Source: Rhizomys pruinosus (lineage: Eukaryota; Chordata; Mammalia; Rodentia; Spalacidae). Taken from it: a stretch of 64,000 bases of DNA. The stretch lies in assembly GCA_009823505.1 (NCBI GenBank), contig VZQC01010425.1, positions 161,509 through 225,508 on the forward strand, in the 5' to 3' direction. The notes beneath the pieces were generated by a model. That model saw only the letters and a program-made list of their open reading frames with translations. It ran no database searches and was not told where the DNA came from. Made by a program: the position numbers and the translations under genes. Below, piece by piece: positions 25,101-37,443 of the stretch; the stretch's first letter is position 1, and every line of letters begins with the position of its first letter.

Positions 25101-28100
25101 TCTGAAATGTAAATGTTTAAGCAAAACCACCAGGAGGCAGGAAAGCCACAGTGTCTCCTGTGACTTTTGTGATTGATGTGTTCAGTTCTCAGTTCTCTGC
25201 AATGAAAGTAACATAACACTGGGCTTTGCAGTGAATAGCCCAAACCTTGGTTTGCATAATTCATGAAATTGCATTACACAAACTTGGTTTAAAAAAATCC
25301 TGTTAGAGAATTTCTACAGTGTTTAGTAATCCTGTGAATTTTTGCCCATTGACATTTGCAGCATTTGGTTCTTGTATTGCTTCTAAATGAGCCACTGGAT
25401 TTGCTTTGTTTCATTCCATCTTTAAGGATTTGTTGACATGTCCAAGTAGTCATGCCTGTTTGGGGGAAGGGAATGGGTTTAGCAGTTCACCAAGAATGGA
25501 TCACTTGTGTCTTTACCCTTCAAGGGTCAGAGGTTACCTGACTCATAATAAGGGAAGTCCAACCTTGCAAGAGGCCAGAGAGATAGGATGACCTGCCAGG
25601 GAAAATACAAGTTAGTTTAAAATGCTAAGAAATTTAATTATGTATCAGGAATATTTAGCAGGATTAGAATTTTCTTTTCTTTTTCTTTTTTTTTTTTTTT
25701 TTGTAGAATTTTCTTTTAAATAAATACAGAAGCTTATATTTTTACTTATTTTTGTCAATTTGGAAATTTTAATGTTATGTATAATTTTACTCTTACAAAA
25801 TTTATGTATAATTTATGTTATGTGTAATTTTACTCTTACAAAATTTATAATTTTAGTCTCTGGAAATGTATTTTAGTTGTGATGGGATGCAAAGTGTTAA
25901 AAAATACAAAGCATAAGGATTTGCTGTGATAAGCATACAGATTAGCTGTCCACAGCTGTGATTCATTACTTTAACCGTAGAAATTAAAAGTGGCTGATGG
26001 GAGGGTACTGCAAATTCAAACCACGCTTCTGTGCTGTAAAATTGAGAGGAATGAAAGAACAGAACATAATCCATGGCTTTCTACGCCCACAAAAACGTGT
26101 AGAGACAACGCTTTACATGCCACAGTTCAGCAGTTCTCAACTAGCAACATGCTAGGGCTTCTACTTTCACGGTACTTGAAAAATTCTGGTAAAGATTTGA
26201 TGTGCGTTTTAGGAAAACTAAGGGCCAGAGCTTAAAACCTCTTATCTAGTGAGAGATTCACTTTATCAGCTCTGAAATATTTACACTGCAGATCAAGATC
26301 TTGGAGACAATAGTCGCTGTCTAGTTGGTAGAGGAAGCTCACCTCAAGGAAGCCTCTCTCCAAGGTAAGTGCTTTTTATACTGCAAAGTAAAGCAAGGAA
26401 ACACTCAGAGAAATTGGAAACTTTTGTTATCTCAGATCTGGAAAGTGTCCATTTGTGAGGCTATAAAAAGCATTCTGTAGATACAAAGCATGTCTAGACA
26501 AGAAAAATGGTTCTAAATTAATTTGGAATATTAATTTAAACACATTATTAGATTTCTAAGCTAAAAGGAATACCTTTTCATATACCTAATCAGTTTGAAC
26601 TATTTATCATTTGTATATTTAACTTCTGGTAAGATTGATTTGGCTGATAAAATGCAAATGTCTTAAAGATGTAAACCTAAGGTTTCTGACTTGGGTTCTA
26701 GCTGTGGCTTCCCCACTCAATCTCAGCTGCTACTTTTACATGTCTTGTGTTTGCTCCCTAAAGCCCCTCTAATTCTACTTAGATGGTTTGTTAAGTTATC
26801 TTAGATTTTTTTATGTGATAATTTGCCAGTACCATTCATCAGTATGTGATATATCAGTGGGAGGTTATGGAATTATTTTCTATTGTAAATGATAGGAATG
26901 GGGATGAAAGATTGTTTTAATTTATAGAAGGACCTGGAATATAGTGGTGCCTATTCTATTTTTATTCCATTTTCAACTTCTGCAGTGTCTATTTTTTCTC
27001 TCTAATTTTATTTACCAGCTATCTGCCATGAGCAAGTCACTACAGCCTTATTTTATTAAACAAAGCAAACGTTCATAATTTGTGTCAGTCTTTGTGTTTT
27101 CCCTACCCAGTCTGCTTCCTTGAGTATGCTAGAATGGTACTCTACTATTGAGTTACATGCCCAGACCCCTCATTTTCTTAGTTGGAAATGCAGCCTGTAA
27201 CCAGATTTTGACTTCGTACTAGGTTATTGTGAAGGTCCTCTGAGGTAGAACCGGGACTAGAAACCAAACACAGCTCCACTCACTAGTGTAAGACCAAAAC
27301 TGGACAAGAGAACATTGCATGTTCATTTTCATATGAGTAATACTTGTTTTGGGAAGGTTAAGATCTGTCCTTGGAGAACAGATAGAAGATATTTTAGTGA
27401 TAGTTGTATAATCTACACAGATTGCTTTGGGTTGAATGATCTTTAGAACTGAACATTTAAAGCAGCTTTTTTTTTTTTTGTCTTTTCGAGACAGGGTCTC
27501 CCTGTAGCCCCAGCTGTCCTGGAACTCTGTAGACCAGGCTGGCCTTGAACTCACAAAGATCCGCCTGCCTCTGCCTCCCAAGTGCTAGGATTAAAGGCGT
27601 GCGCCACCACGCCCGGCTAAAGCAGCTTTTTAACATTTGTGTGGTGTTATTCTGATACCATGTCTTTTTCTTCTTTTTAGTATTTTTGAGAGAGGGTCTC
27701 CCTTTTAGTCCTAGCTGGCCTGGAGCTCATGCTGTAGACCAGGCTGGTCTTGAACTTACAGATATCCCCCTGCCTCTGCCTCCCAAGTGCTGGGATTAAA
27801 GGCGTGCACTACCATGCCAGGCCCTGTCTTTTCTTTTTTAAAGGTTTCTTTTTTTTTTTTAGACCAGTTCTTCCTGTAGCTCCCCCCCGCCCCCACCTGA
27901 AAGACAACTATGTAAAGGAGGCTGGCCTTAATCTCACAGAGAGCCATTTACCATTAAAGGCATATGCACCACACCTGGCTAGATTATGGTTTTATAAACC
28001 ATAGGCCAGTCCAATGGAAGAAATTCCCCAATTGAGGTTCCCTCAACCCAGGTGTGTCAAGTTGACACTAAAGCTATCCAGCACATATGGGTATTGTGAA

Positions 28101-31100
28101 CTGAACCCAGGTCTTCTTCAAGAGCCGAAAGTGCTTTTAACTGCTGAGCCATCCCTCCAGTCTCCTATATTAAAGTCCTAATGTTGTCTATTTCCCTTCC
28201 ATACTATGTTCTTTTATAGCCTGTTTCAGAGATTATTGGTGGTATATTTATATTTTCTAGTGGTTTTAAATTATATACTATAGTAGTATATGATATCTAT
28301 TGTGTTTTATGTAGTTCAGGGATGAAGAATGATGGTTACTCAATTTTAGGGTATATTATGGTTTGGAATTTTTTTTTTTTTTATTACTATTTCTGAGACA
28401 GGGTCTCCCTCTACCCCCAGCTGGCCTGGCTTTATAGATCAGGTTGGCCTTGAACTCAAAGAAATCTGCCTGCCTCTGCCTCCCAAATGCTGGGATTAAA
28501 GGTGTATGCTGCGGCTAGAGAGATGGCTTAGTGGTTAAGAATACCAGCTGTTCTTGCAGAGGACCTGAGTTCAATTCCCAGCACCCACATGGCGACTAGG
28601 AACCGTCTTTAACTCCGTTCCAGGGGAATCTGACACCCTCTTCTGACCTTCACAGCATTGCACAACATGGGTGCACCAACCTACATGCAGACAGTACATT
28701 CATACACATAAAAAAATAAAAAAATAAAAATAATTTTAAAAAGACGTATGCCGGGGCTGGAGAGATGGCCTAGCGGTTAGGAGCGCCGACGCTCTTGCAG
28801 AGGACCCGGGTTCGATCCCCAGCACCCACATGGCGGCCGAGAGCCGTCTGAAACTCCAATTCCAGGAGAACTCCAGTTCCAGGGGAATCCGACACCCTCT
28901 TCTGACCTCCGCGGCATTGCACGACACGGGTGCACAGACCTGCATGCAGACAGTACATTCATACACATACAGAAATAAATAAAATGAATTAAAAAAAAAT
29001 TTAAAAAAAATAAAATAAAAAGAGGTATGCCACCACTCCCGGCTAGATTATAGTTTTATAAACTCAGGAATCTGATGCTTTTGGCACAGGCAGCCTGGTG
29101 TGAAAAAACTTGTACTCGGTATAAGAAACTCTAATGTACTGTACTTAAGCGTTCCCTTTTTTTAACTTGAGAATTAATGTTTTTGACAGATCCCCTGTAA
29201 GCAATTTACAGATTCGCTATGATCAGCCAAGCAACAGCAATTTGGAAAATCTGCCTCCAGTAGCAGCCAGTATAGAACAACTTTTGGAGAGACAGTGGAG
29301 TGAAGGACAACAGTTCTTGTTAGAACAGGGAACTCCAAGTGACAGTAAGTAATTCATTTTCTTGTCTTTAAACATGCGTAGTCAGGTAGATAAATGGGTT
29401 CAGAAATCTGTTTAATCAAAATAATGAAACTGTGGTACACATTTTATATAACATAGATCTGATGTGATAGTTTGGTAGAACAATGTTAGTGCTTCAGCTT
29501 GAACCCTATCTTTAGTTGTTAAATTCTTATTTGCAGGTTTTTTTTTTTGTTTGTTTTTGTTTTTTTTTTGTCTTTTCGAGACAGGGTCTCCCTGTAGTCC
29601 CAGCTGTCCTGGAACTCACTTTGTAGACCAGGCTGGCCTTGAACTCACAAAGATCCGCCTGCCTCTGCCTCGCCTTCCCGAGTGCTAGGATTAAAGGCGT
29701 GCGCCACCACACCCGGCTCTATTTATTTATTTTTTTTTAATTTTTTTTTAAATTTTTTTTTTAATTTTTTTTTTTATTCATTTTATTTATTTCTGTATGT
29801 GTATGAATGTACTGTCTGCATGCAGGTCTGTGCACCCGTGTCGTGCAATGCCGCGGAGGTCAGAAGAGGGTGTCGGATTCCCCTGGAACTGGAGTTCTCC
29901 TGGAATTGGAGTTTCAGACGGCTCTCGGCCGCCATGTGGGTGCTGGGGATCGAACCCGGGTCCTCTGCAAGAGCGTCGGCGCTCCTAACCGCTAGGCCAT
30001 CTCTCCAGCCCCCACCCGGCTCTATTTAAAAAAAATTCTTTAATCTCTTATTTGTGGACATGGGAATAAGAATGTACCTGTGTCATCAGGGTGCTGTGAA
30101 GGTAGATACCATGCAAAATACAAAGAAGTGCCCTTGCTTTCTGTCAGCTAGGTTCAAATATCATAAAATTGGTGTTTTCTCCATCATACTGTACTTTGTT
30201 CTTGACAGCTTCTCTCACCTTAGTTATTTGAAGAAAACTTGCTTGCTTTTGGAGAAGTTTTTAAGGAATACATTTAGAAGCCGGGCATGGTGGTACACAC
30301 CTTTAATCCCAGCACTTGGGAGGCAGGAGCAGGCCTAGCTCTACAGAGCGAGTTCCAGGCCAGCTGGGACTACAAGGAGACCCTGACTCAAAAAGACCCC
30401 CCCCCAAAAAAAATGCATTTAGTATATTTAGGTAATTTAATTTTATATTTAATGGACTAGTGATTAGTGAATTTTATATTTAGTTGATAAGTTAATTATT
30501 TATTAGTACATATTCTTCATATATATTTAATACTTTTAAGGTGTTGAGTAGTAGGACCATGCCCAAAAAGCAAAGTTAGAGTAGGTGGTATGGAGGGAAA
30601 TGGGTATTTTCCACCATTTTGGCATAGAAATCTTTACTGCTTTATTTTACAAAAATACTGGTGCCACACATGGTGGCACACACCTTTAATCACAGCACTT
30701 GGAAGGTGGAGGCAAGTGGATTTCGGAGAGCTTCAAGCCAACCTGTGAGTTCTAGGCCAGCTGGTACTACATAGTGAGTGATACCTTGTCTCAAAAATAA
30801 GACTTTTTACCTGGGCGTGGTGGCACACGCCTTTAATCCTAGCACTTGGGAGGCAGAGGCAGGCGGATCTCTATGAGTTCAAGGCCAGCCTGGTCTATAG
30901 AGTGAGTTCTAGGCCAGCTGGGGCTGCAGGGAGACCCTGTCTCAAAAAGACCAAAAAAAAAAAAAAAAGACTTTTTTTTTAATTGCTAGTGAGCCAAGGG
31001 CCATAATTTTTTATTTATTTTTTATTTTTTGGTGAATGATGCCCCTACACCCCCCCCCCCCCAAATGCAGGTTTAGCTTCGTGTTAGTGCATATTGCATC

Positions 31101-31802
31101 TCATTTGGGCACACTAAGTATTTCTTTGTAAGGTCTTGAAGAGGAGAGAGAAAAGTTAAGTCATTGGGAAATCACCATGTATGTCTGGCAGTAAGAGAAA
31201 CACAACTTTTTAATACCTAGACTATTTAAAGTGTCCATCACTGTGTTGTCAGTTGAAAGTCTTAAGTCTTGGGAGGAATTAACACAACATTTGGGGTGAT
31301 GAAGCAGGACAAAAAGCTTGTTCACAGATGATGTGACCTTCTATAAGAGAGGGGTGCTGGGGGCACACACATAGTGTTCCCTACTGGGAACTGTCGAAAG
31401 ACTTGAGCAGTTGAGATGGCAGGCTTTCTGCCAGGTGTTTGGCGGCATGCTTATTTTGTATTGTGGTGGTGGTTGCTACTGCTGTTTTGTTGTGATTGCT
31501 CTAGTGTTTGGGGATCCCACTCAGGACTGTGTGCATGCTAAACACACACTCTACTGCTCGCCTGCATCTCCAGGCCTGCTATGCTTAGTTCAAATTGCAA
31601 CTAATAAAACACGTGAACCTTACCAAAACAAAGTATAATTGTGTGACTATTTCCTGTTGTAAACATTGCGCATTTCTGGTTGTCAGTATGGCTTCATTTG
31701 AGAAACCATGGCAGGTACTTTGGGAAATTTAAATTTTGCTTTATTTTGAGACAAATATAATGTCATTATTCTTCTCTGTAGAAATTACTTGAACCTAATG
31801 GT

Positions 31803-31835
<33 letters not shown>

Positions 31836-34800
31836 TTGTTGTTGTTAACAAAGTTTCCATCTAGGAACGGTCTCCCTTTGTGTGTATGTGTTCACAGATA
31901 TGAACATGACATTTATATCTAATGTAAATTTAGGAATAAGTCTCAATTATTTGTCTTCTACGTAATTCCTACATTTCTTTTTTTTTTAATTAAAAAATTT
32001 TTTTTAATTAATTTTATTTATTGTACTGTCTGCATGCAAGTTTGTGCACCCGTGTCGTGCAATGCCGCGGAGGTCAGAAGAGGGTGTTGGATTCCCCTGG
32101 AACTGGAGTTCTCCTGGAATTGGAGTTTCAGACGGCTATTGGCCGCCATGTGGGTGCTGGGGATCGAACCCAGGTCCTCTGCAAGAACGTCAGCACTCCT
32201 AACCACTAGGCCATCTCTCCAGCCCCAATTCCCACATTTCTACTTATCCATAAAGCAACTGACACTATGATCATAAAATACTTAGTTATGGGAGATGACT
32301 TGTCTTTATTTAAAACCATACAATATTTGCTAGTTTTAGGAATGCTGAAGTCATTACACCAACTTCAAGTTGAAAATCGAAGACTAGAAGAACAGATTAA
32401 AAACTTGACTGCCAGAAAAGAACGTCTTCAGTTATTGAATGCACAGCTTTCAGTGCCTTTTCCAACAATTGCAGCAAATCCTAGTCCTTCTCATCAAATA
32501 CACACATTTTCAGCACAGACTGGTAAGCATGCAACTGTTTGTTTTGTATCCTAGGAAAATGGATAGACTCTTAATGTCATTACATAGTAAGTGATGGCTG
32601 GTCATGTTATATGAAGATGTGGGGAAGGAGTGGTGGGCTGTTGCTGAAGGACAGCTCCATTAACTAGCTATGAACTAAGTTCCATTTCTTCAGTATGTAG
32701 TTTGCTGATAAAATTTATTTAAATGTGTAATGATATTGTTGAGTTAAAGCTGTGGTATTCTGTAGAAGTGTACAGCACCTCTCGCCCTCATTTAGTTTGT
32801 CCTGAGAGTAGCAAGACTGGGCTTCAGTCTACGTTTTAAATAGCCTTCAACCTTATACATATTATACTTCAGCAGGGTATGTTTCTTTTATGCTTACTTT
32901 TCTAGCTCCTACTACTGATACATTGAACAGCAGTAAGAGCCCACATATAGGAAACACCTTTTTACCTGACAGTTCTCTTCCTGTATTAAATCAGGTAATT
33001 TTTGTGGATATATTCATTTGTGTGTTTTACTTGGGAACAAGAGTATATTACATTAAATGGTTTAAAATGATTTAAACAGTTTTGCTCTGCTCTTTACAAT
33101 TTGGGTTTCTATTCTTTCTTACGTTAGGACTTAACGTCCAGTGGACAAAGCACCAGCAGTTCCTCTGCTCTTTCGACTCCACCACCTGCTGGGCAGAGTC
33201 CAGCTCAACAAGGCTCGGGAGTTAGTGGAGTTCAGCAGGTCAATGGTGTGACAGTGGGGGCGTTAGCTAGTGGAATGCAGACTGTAACATCCACTATTCC
33301 TGCAGTGTCTGCTGTGGGTGGAATAATTGGAGCTCTGCCAGGTAACCAACTGGCAATTAATGGCATTGTGGGAGCTTTAAATGGGGTTATTCAGACCCCT
33401 GTCACAATATCCCAGAACCCTGCCCCCCTTACCCACACAAGTGTACCACCTAATGCAGCACATCCAATGCCAGCTACACTGACTAACAGGTGAGAAACTT
33501 CTTAACAATGTTGTCCTTGTTCTAGATTGGGGTTTTTAATGTGTCTTTATCGATGTTCTCAATGAAAAAGTTAACCAAAACTTTTAAACTAAGTATGTGC
33601 TTGCTACTCAGTATTTTTATTTTTGAGGCTTATGTAATTTCAATATGAAAAAAAAATCAGTTTCAATAACATGATATTAAATAGTCTATATTGAGCTGGA
33701 GAGATGGCCTAGTGGTTAGGAGTGCCGACTGCTGTTGCAGAGGACCTGGGTTCGATCCCCAGCACCCACATGGCTGCTGAGAACTGTCTGTAACTCCAGT
33801 CCCAGGAGAATTCCAGTTCCATTGGTGCACAAACCTGCATGCAGACAGTACATTCATACACATAAAAATAAATAAAAATTTAAAAAAATAGATAAAAGTA
33901 GTCTATATTGAATATGTCAGTTGATCTGTGGTTTCAGTTTTTAAATGCTAATATTCCTTATTCTCTCTTTTTTTTTTTTTTTAAGACAGGGTCTCTCTGT
34001 AGCTCCAGCTGTCCTGGAACTCACTCTGTAGACCAGGCTGGTCCTGAACTCACAAAGATCCGCCTGCTTCTGCCTCCCAAGTGCTAGGATTAAAGGCGGG
34101 CGTCACCAAGCCCGGCTCCTTATTCTCTTATATATTGCATACATGTATCTTAAGTTTTGAAAAGAGAAGATATTGTGGCAATCACATGATACTGGTTTCT
34201 TTAGATTTATCAGTATAGGGGCTGGAGAGATGGCCTAGCAGTTAAGAGCGCCGACGCTCTTGCAGAGGACCCGGGTTCAATCCCCAGCACCCACATGGCG
34301 GCTGAGAACCGTGTTTAACTCCGATTCTAGGAGAACTCCAGTTCCAGGGGAATCGAGACCCTCTTCTGACCTCCGCGGCATTGCATGACATGGGTGCACA
34401 AACCTATATGCAAACAGTACATTCATACACATAAAGATTTATCAGTATAATTTTGTTAATTTCTAATCAAAGATTTTTGATGAAGTAAGGGATAGATAAT
34501 TAGCTTGAGTTTCCAGAAGTGATGAGATGCACTGGCTGCACAAGATTTTCATTTGAATGTTGAGTCAAACAAGAAGACTAAAGCTGTGTTGTTAAATGTA
34601 ATTTTGAAATGAATTTGCATTAGCTGTTACTAATAACTGTTTTTGCATTCATACTTAATTTTCCTGACCATTGGGATTATTTTAAAAAGGCGAGGTCAAA
34701 TCAGTTATTCTGTTGGTATTTTTTATCCATTTTATTTGTAACATTGGGAGGCCCATGTAGGCTGGTGCTGTGGTAAGGAAGCAGTAAGTCCTTTCTCTTT

Positions 34801-35510
34801 CTTAAATGCATATTACTTAGTGTATGCTAAGTTGTCCTTGAATAATCAAAAAGAAGTTATATATACTTCATTAAGTTTTGTAAGTTTGTTCCTGAAAAGT
34901 ATTGTAGTTAAAAACTTAATTAAATTTTAAATGAAATTATAGTTCATTTTACACTTTTAGACAAATATAGTAGAGAGTAAGAATTATAATCATTTTTCAG
35001 TGCCTCGGGACTAGGATTACTTTCTGACCAGCAGAGACAAATATTCCTTCATCACCAGCAGTTCCAGCAGCTGATAAATTCTCAGCAGCTCACATCAGTA
35101 AGTTCTTCCTTTATTTTTAGTAAGACAGTGTATTCCTGACTATAGTCCATATTTGTTGTGGTTGTGTATTCTTCCTTTTGTGAATGTAATCCAAAAAGTT
35201 TTTCTTGCCATTTGGCATAACTATAGCGGAAAACATTTGTTGGTTAATTTATAAATAAATATTATAGTATCTGTTAATGGAGCTGTTGAAGCTTTGGCAA
35301 TTGAAATCTAAGTCTGTATTTTCATGGCACTTCATTCCGATAGGGAGTTAGATGAGAAAGTACATCATGATGCACAGATAAAAGATAAAGTGGGATGAAG
35401 GTTCAAGGAGTGAGGTGGGGGCCTTTTTTACTACCTTTGTGGTGTTTGGGAGTAGAACCCAGGGCCTTACATGTGCTGGGCTATACCGCCCATCCCACTT
35501 CTAAATATTC

Positions 35511-35542
<32 letters not shown>

Positions 35543-37409
35543 TTGGTCTTTTTGAGACAGGGTCTCCTTGTAGCTCCAACTGGCCTGTTACTCACTATGT
35601 AGGCCAGGGTGGCCTGGAACTCAGATCTGCCTGCCTCTTTCCCCAAGTGCTGGCATTAAAGGCATGTACCACCATGCCAAGCTAAATATTCTATTATTAT
35701 TTTACTTGTATGAGTGTTTTGCATGCATGTATGTAAGTGCACCATTTGCATGCAATGCCCTGCTACAGAGGCGGAAAGACAGTTTCAGATCCCCTGGAAC
35801 TTGAGTAACAAGTGGTTGTTAGCTGCCATGTGGGTGCTGGGAATCAAATCCAGGTCTTCTGGAAGAATAGCTAGTGTTCTTTTTTTAATTATTATTATTA
35901 TTATTTTTTTTTATTTATTTTATGTGTATGAATGTACTGTCTGCATGTAGGTTTGTGCACCCGTGTCGTGCAATGTCGCGGAGGCCAGAAGAGGGCGCTG
36001 GATTCCCCTGGAACTGGAGTTCTCCTGGAATTGGAGTTACGGACGGTTCTCAGCCGCCATGTGGGTGCTGGGGATCGAACCCGGGTCCTCTGCAAGAGCA
36101 GTCGGTGCTCTTAACCACTAGGCCATCTCTCCAGCCCTTAATTATTATTCTTTAATAGCTAGTGTTCTTAACTGCTGAGCTATCTCTCTAGCCACAGCCG
36201 CACTTTGAGATAGGCTGGTAGAAACTCTTTGAGGGGTGACTTTTGAGCCCATTATTCTGTCACCTAGCTTTAGTAGTTATTTCAGTTGTCCTATTCTTGA
36301 TTCATGCATTCCCCTCAGTTTTCTTAAGATTATTTTAAGAATTCTTGCCGGGCATGGTGGCGCATGCCTTTAATCCTAGCACTTGGGAGGCAGAGGCAGG
36401 CGGATCTTTGTGAGTTCAAGGCCAGCCTGGTCTACAAAGCAAGTTCCAGGCCAGCTGGGGCTACATGGAGACCCTGTCTCGAAAAGACCAAAAAAAAAAA
36501 AAAAAGAATTCATTGGAAGACGCATTTCAAAACAGTGGCTGCTTTTGCAGAGGACCTGGGTTCAATTCCCAGCACCCACATGATGGCTAACAACCATTTT
36601 TAACTCCATTTCCAGGGGATCCAATACCTTCTGTGGCTTCTGTGGGCAGAAACTGCAGTACTATGTAGTATTTTCATGATAAGAACCATCAAAGAGAAAG
36701 AAGAATCCTGAAGAGTTAGTTAGATACTGGCTTTTACAGAAATATGGAAGAACAGAAGGAAACCAGGTTTTGTTAGGAAATGGTGATTGTTTTATGGGCA
36801 TTCAATTTGTCCTCTGGTTCCATGTGCTCCCCATCTGTGGATTCAGTCAGCTACAGATAAATAGTATTTGAAAAGAAAAGCTTGCATCTGTGCTGAACAT
36901 CCATTCATAGTCCTTTTCTTGTCATTATCCCCTAAACAGCACAGTACAACAGTACCTGATAAACAGCCAGCACCCAGGAAATGTATGTTCAGTGCTTGCT
37001 AAGAAAGAATCCGTAACTGCATCAACGAAGCATGGTGTTCCCTTATAAGAGCTGATGGCCACTTTTACAAATGTTTGAACAAAACTATGGGCAGGGTTTG
37101 GCTCACGTTCAGGGTTAAGCTCCTGTTCTCTGTTCATTGCAGACAATCTCATTTGCATACAGTTTTCCCGTATTAGCTTGCTGTCTTTTGAAAATATTTC
37201 CAGATGACACTGGGCATTTACAGTAGATAGGTATTACCTAGTGCTCTTATTTTCTTTATAGTGCGAATTTAATTTACTATTATATTTAAATAATAGTAAA
37301 GAAATAGAAAAGGCAGGCTTTTGCACACTGCTGGGTTTGGGGGCTAACAGCTCATCTTCTCTCCCATTCTGCTGAAGGAACAGCACCAGGCCTTCTTGTA
37401 TCAGCTGAT

Positions 37410-37443
<34 letters not shown>

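Larger units (their letters stand above)
24912..26291. other. MLLT10 intron, SINE-free
   Basis: 1.4 kb with no SINE body. It includes a T run with flanking duplication (25666-25717) and a 39-base tandem duplication near 25774-25852. Confidence 0.6.
28369..29044 (-). mobile_element. B1 SINE split by two B2s
   Basis: Antisense B1 in two pieces, 28369-28510 and about 29021-29044 (ccaccactcccggct), separated by two consecutive sense B2 insertions. Related words gtatgc or gtatgcc occur at each junction. Confidence 0.9.
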
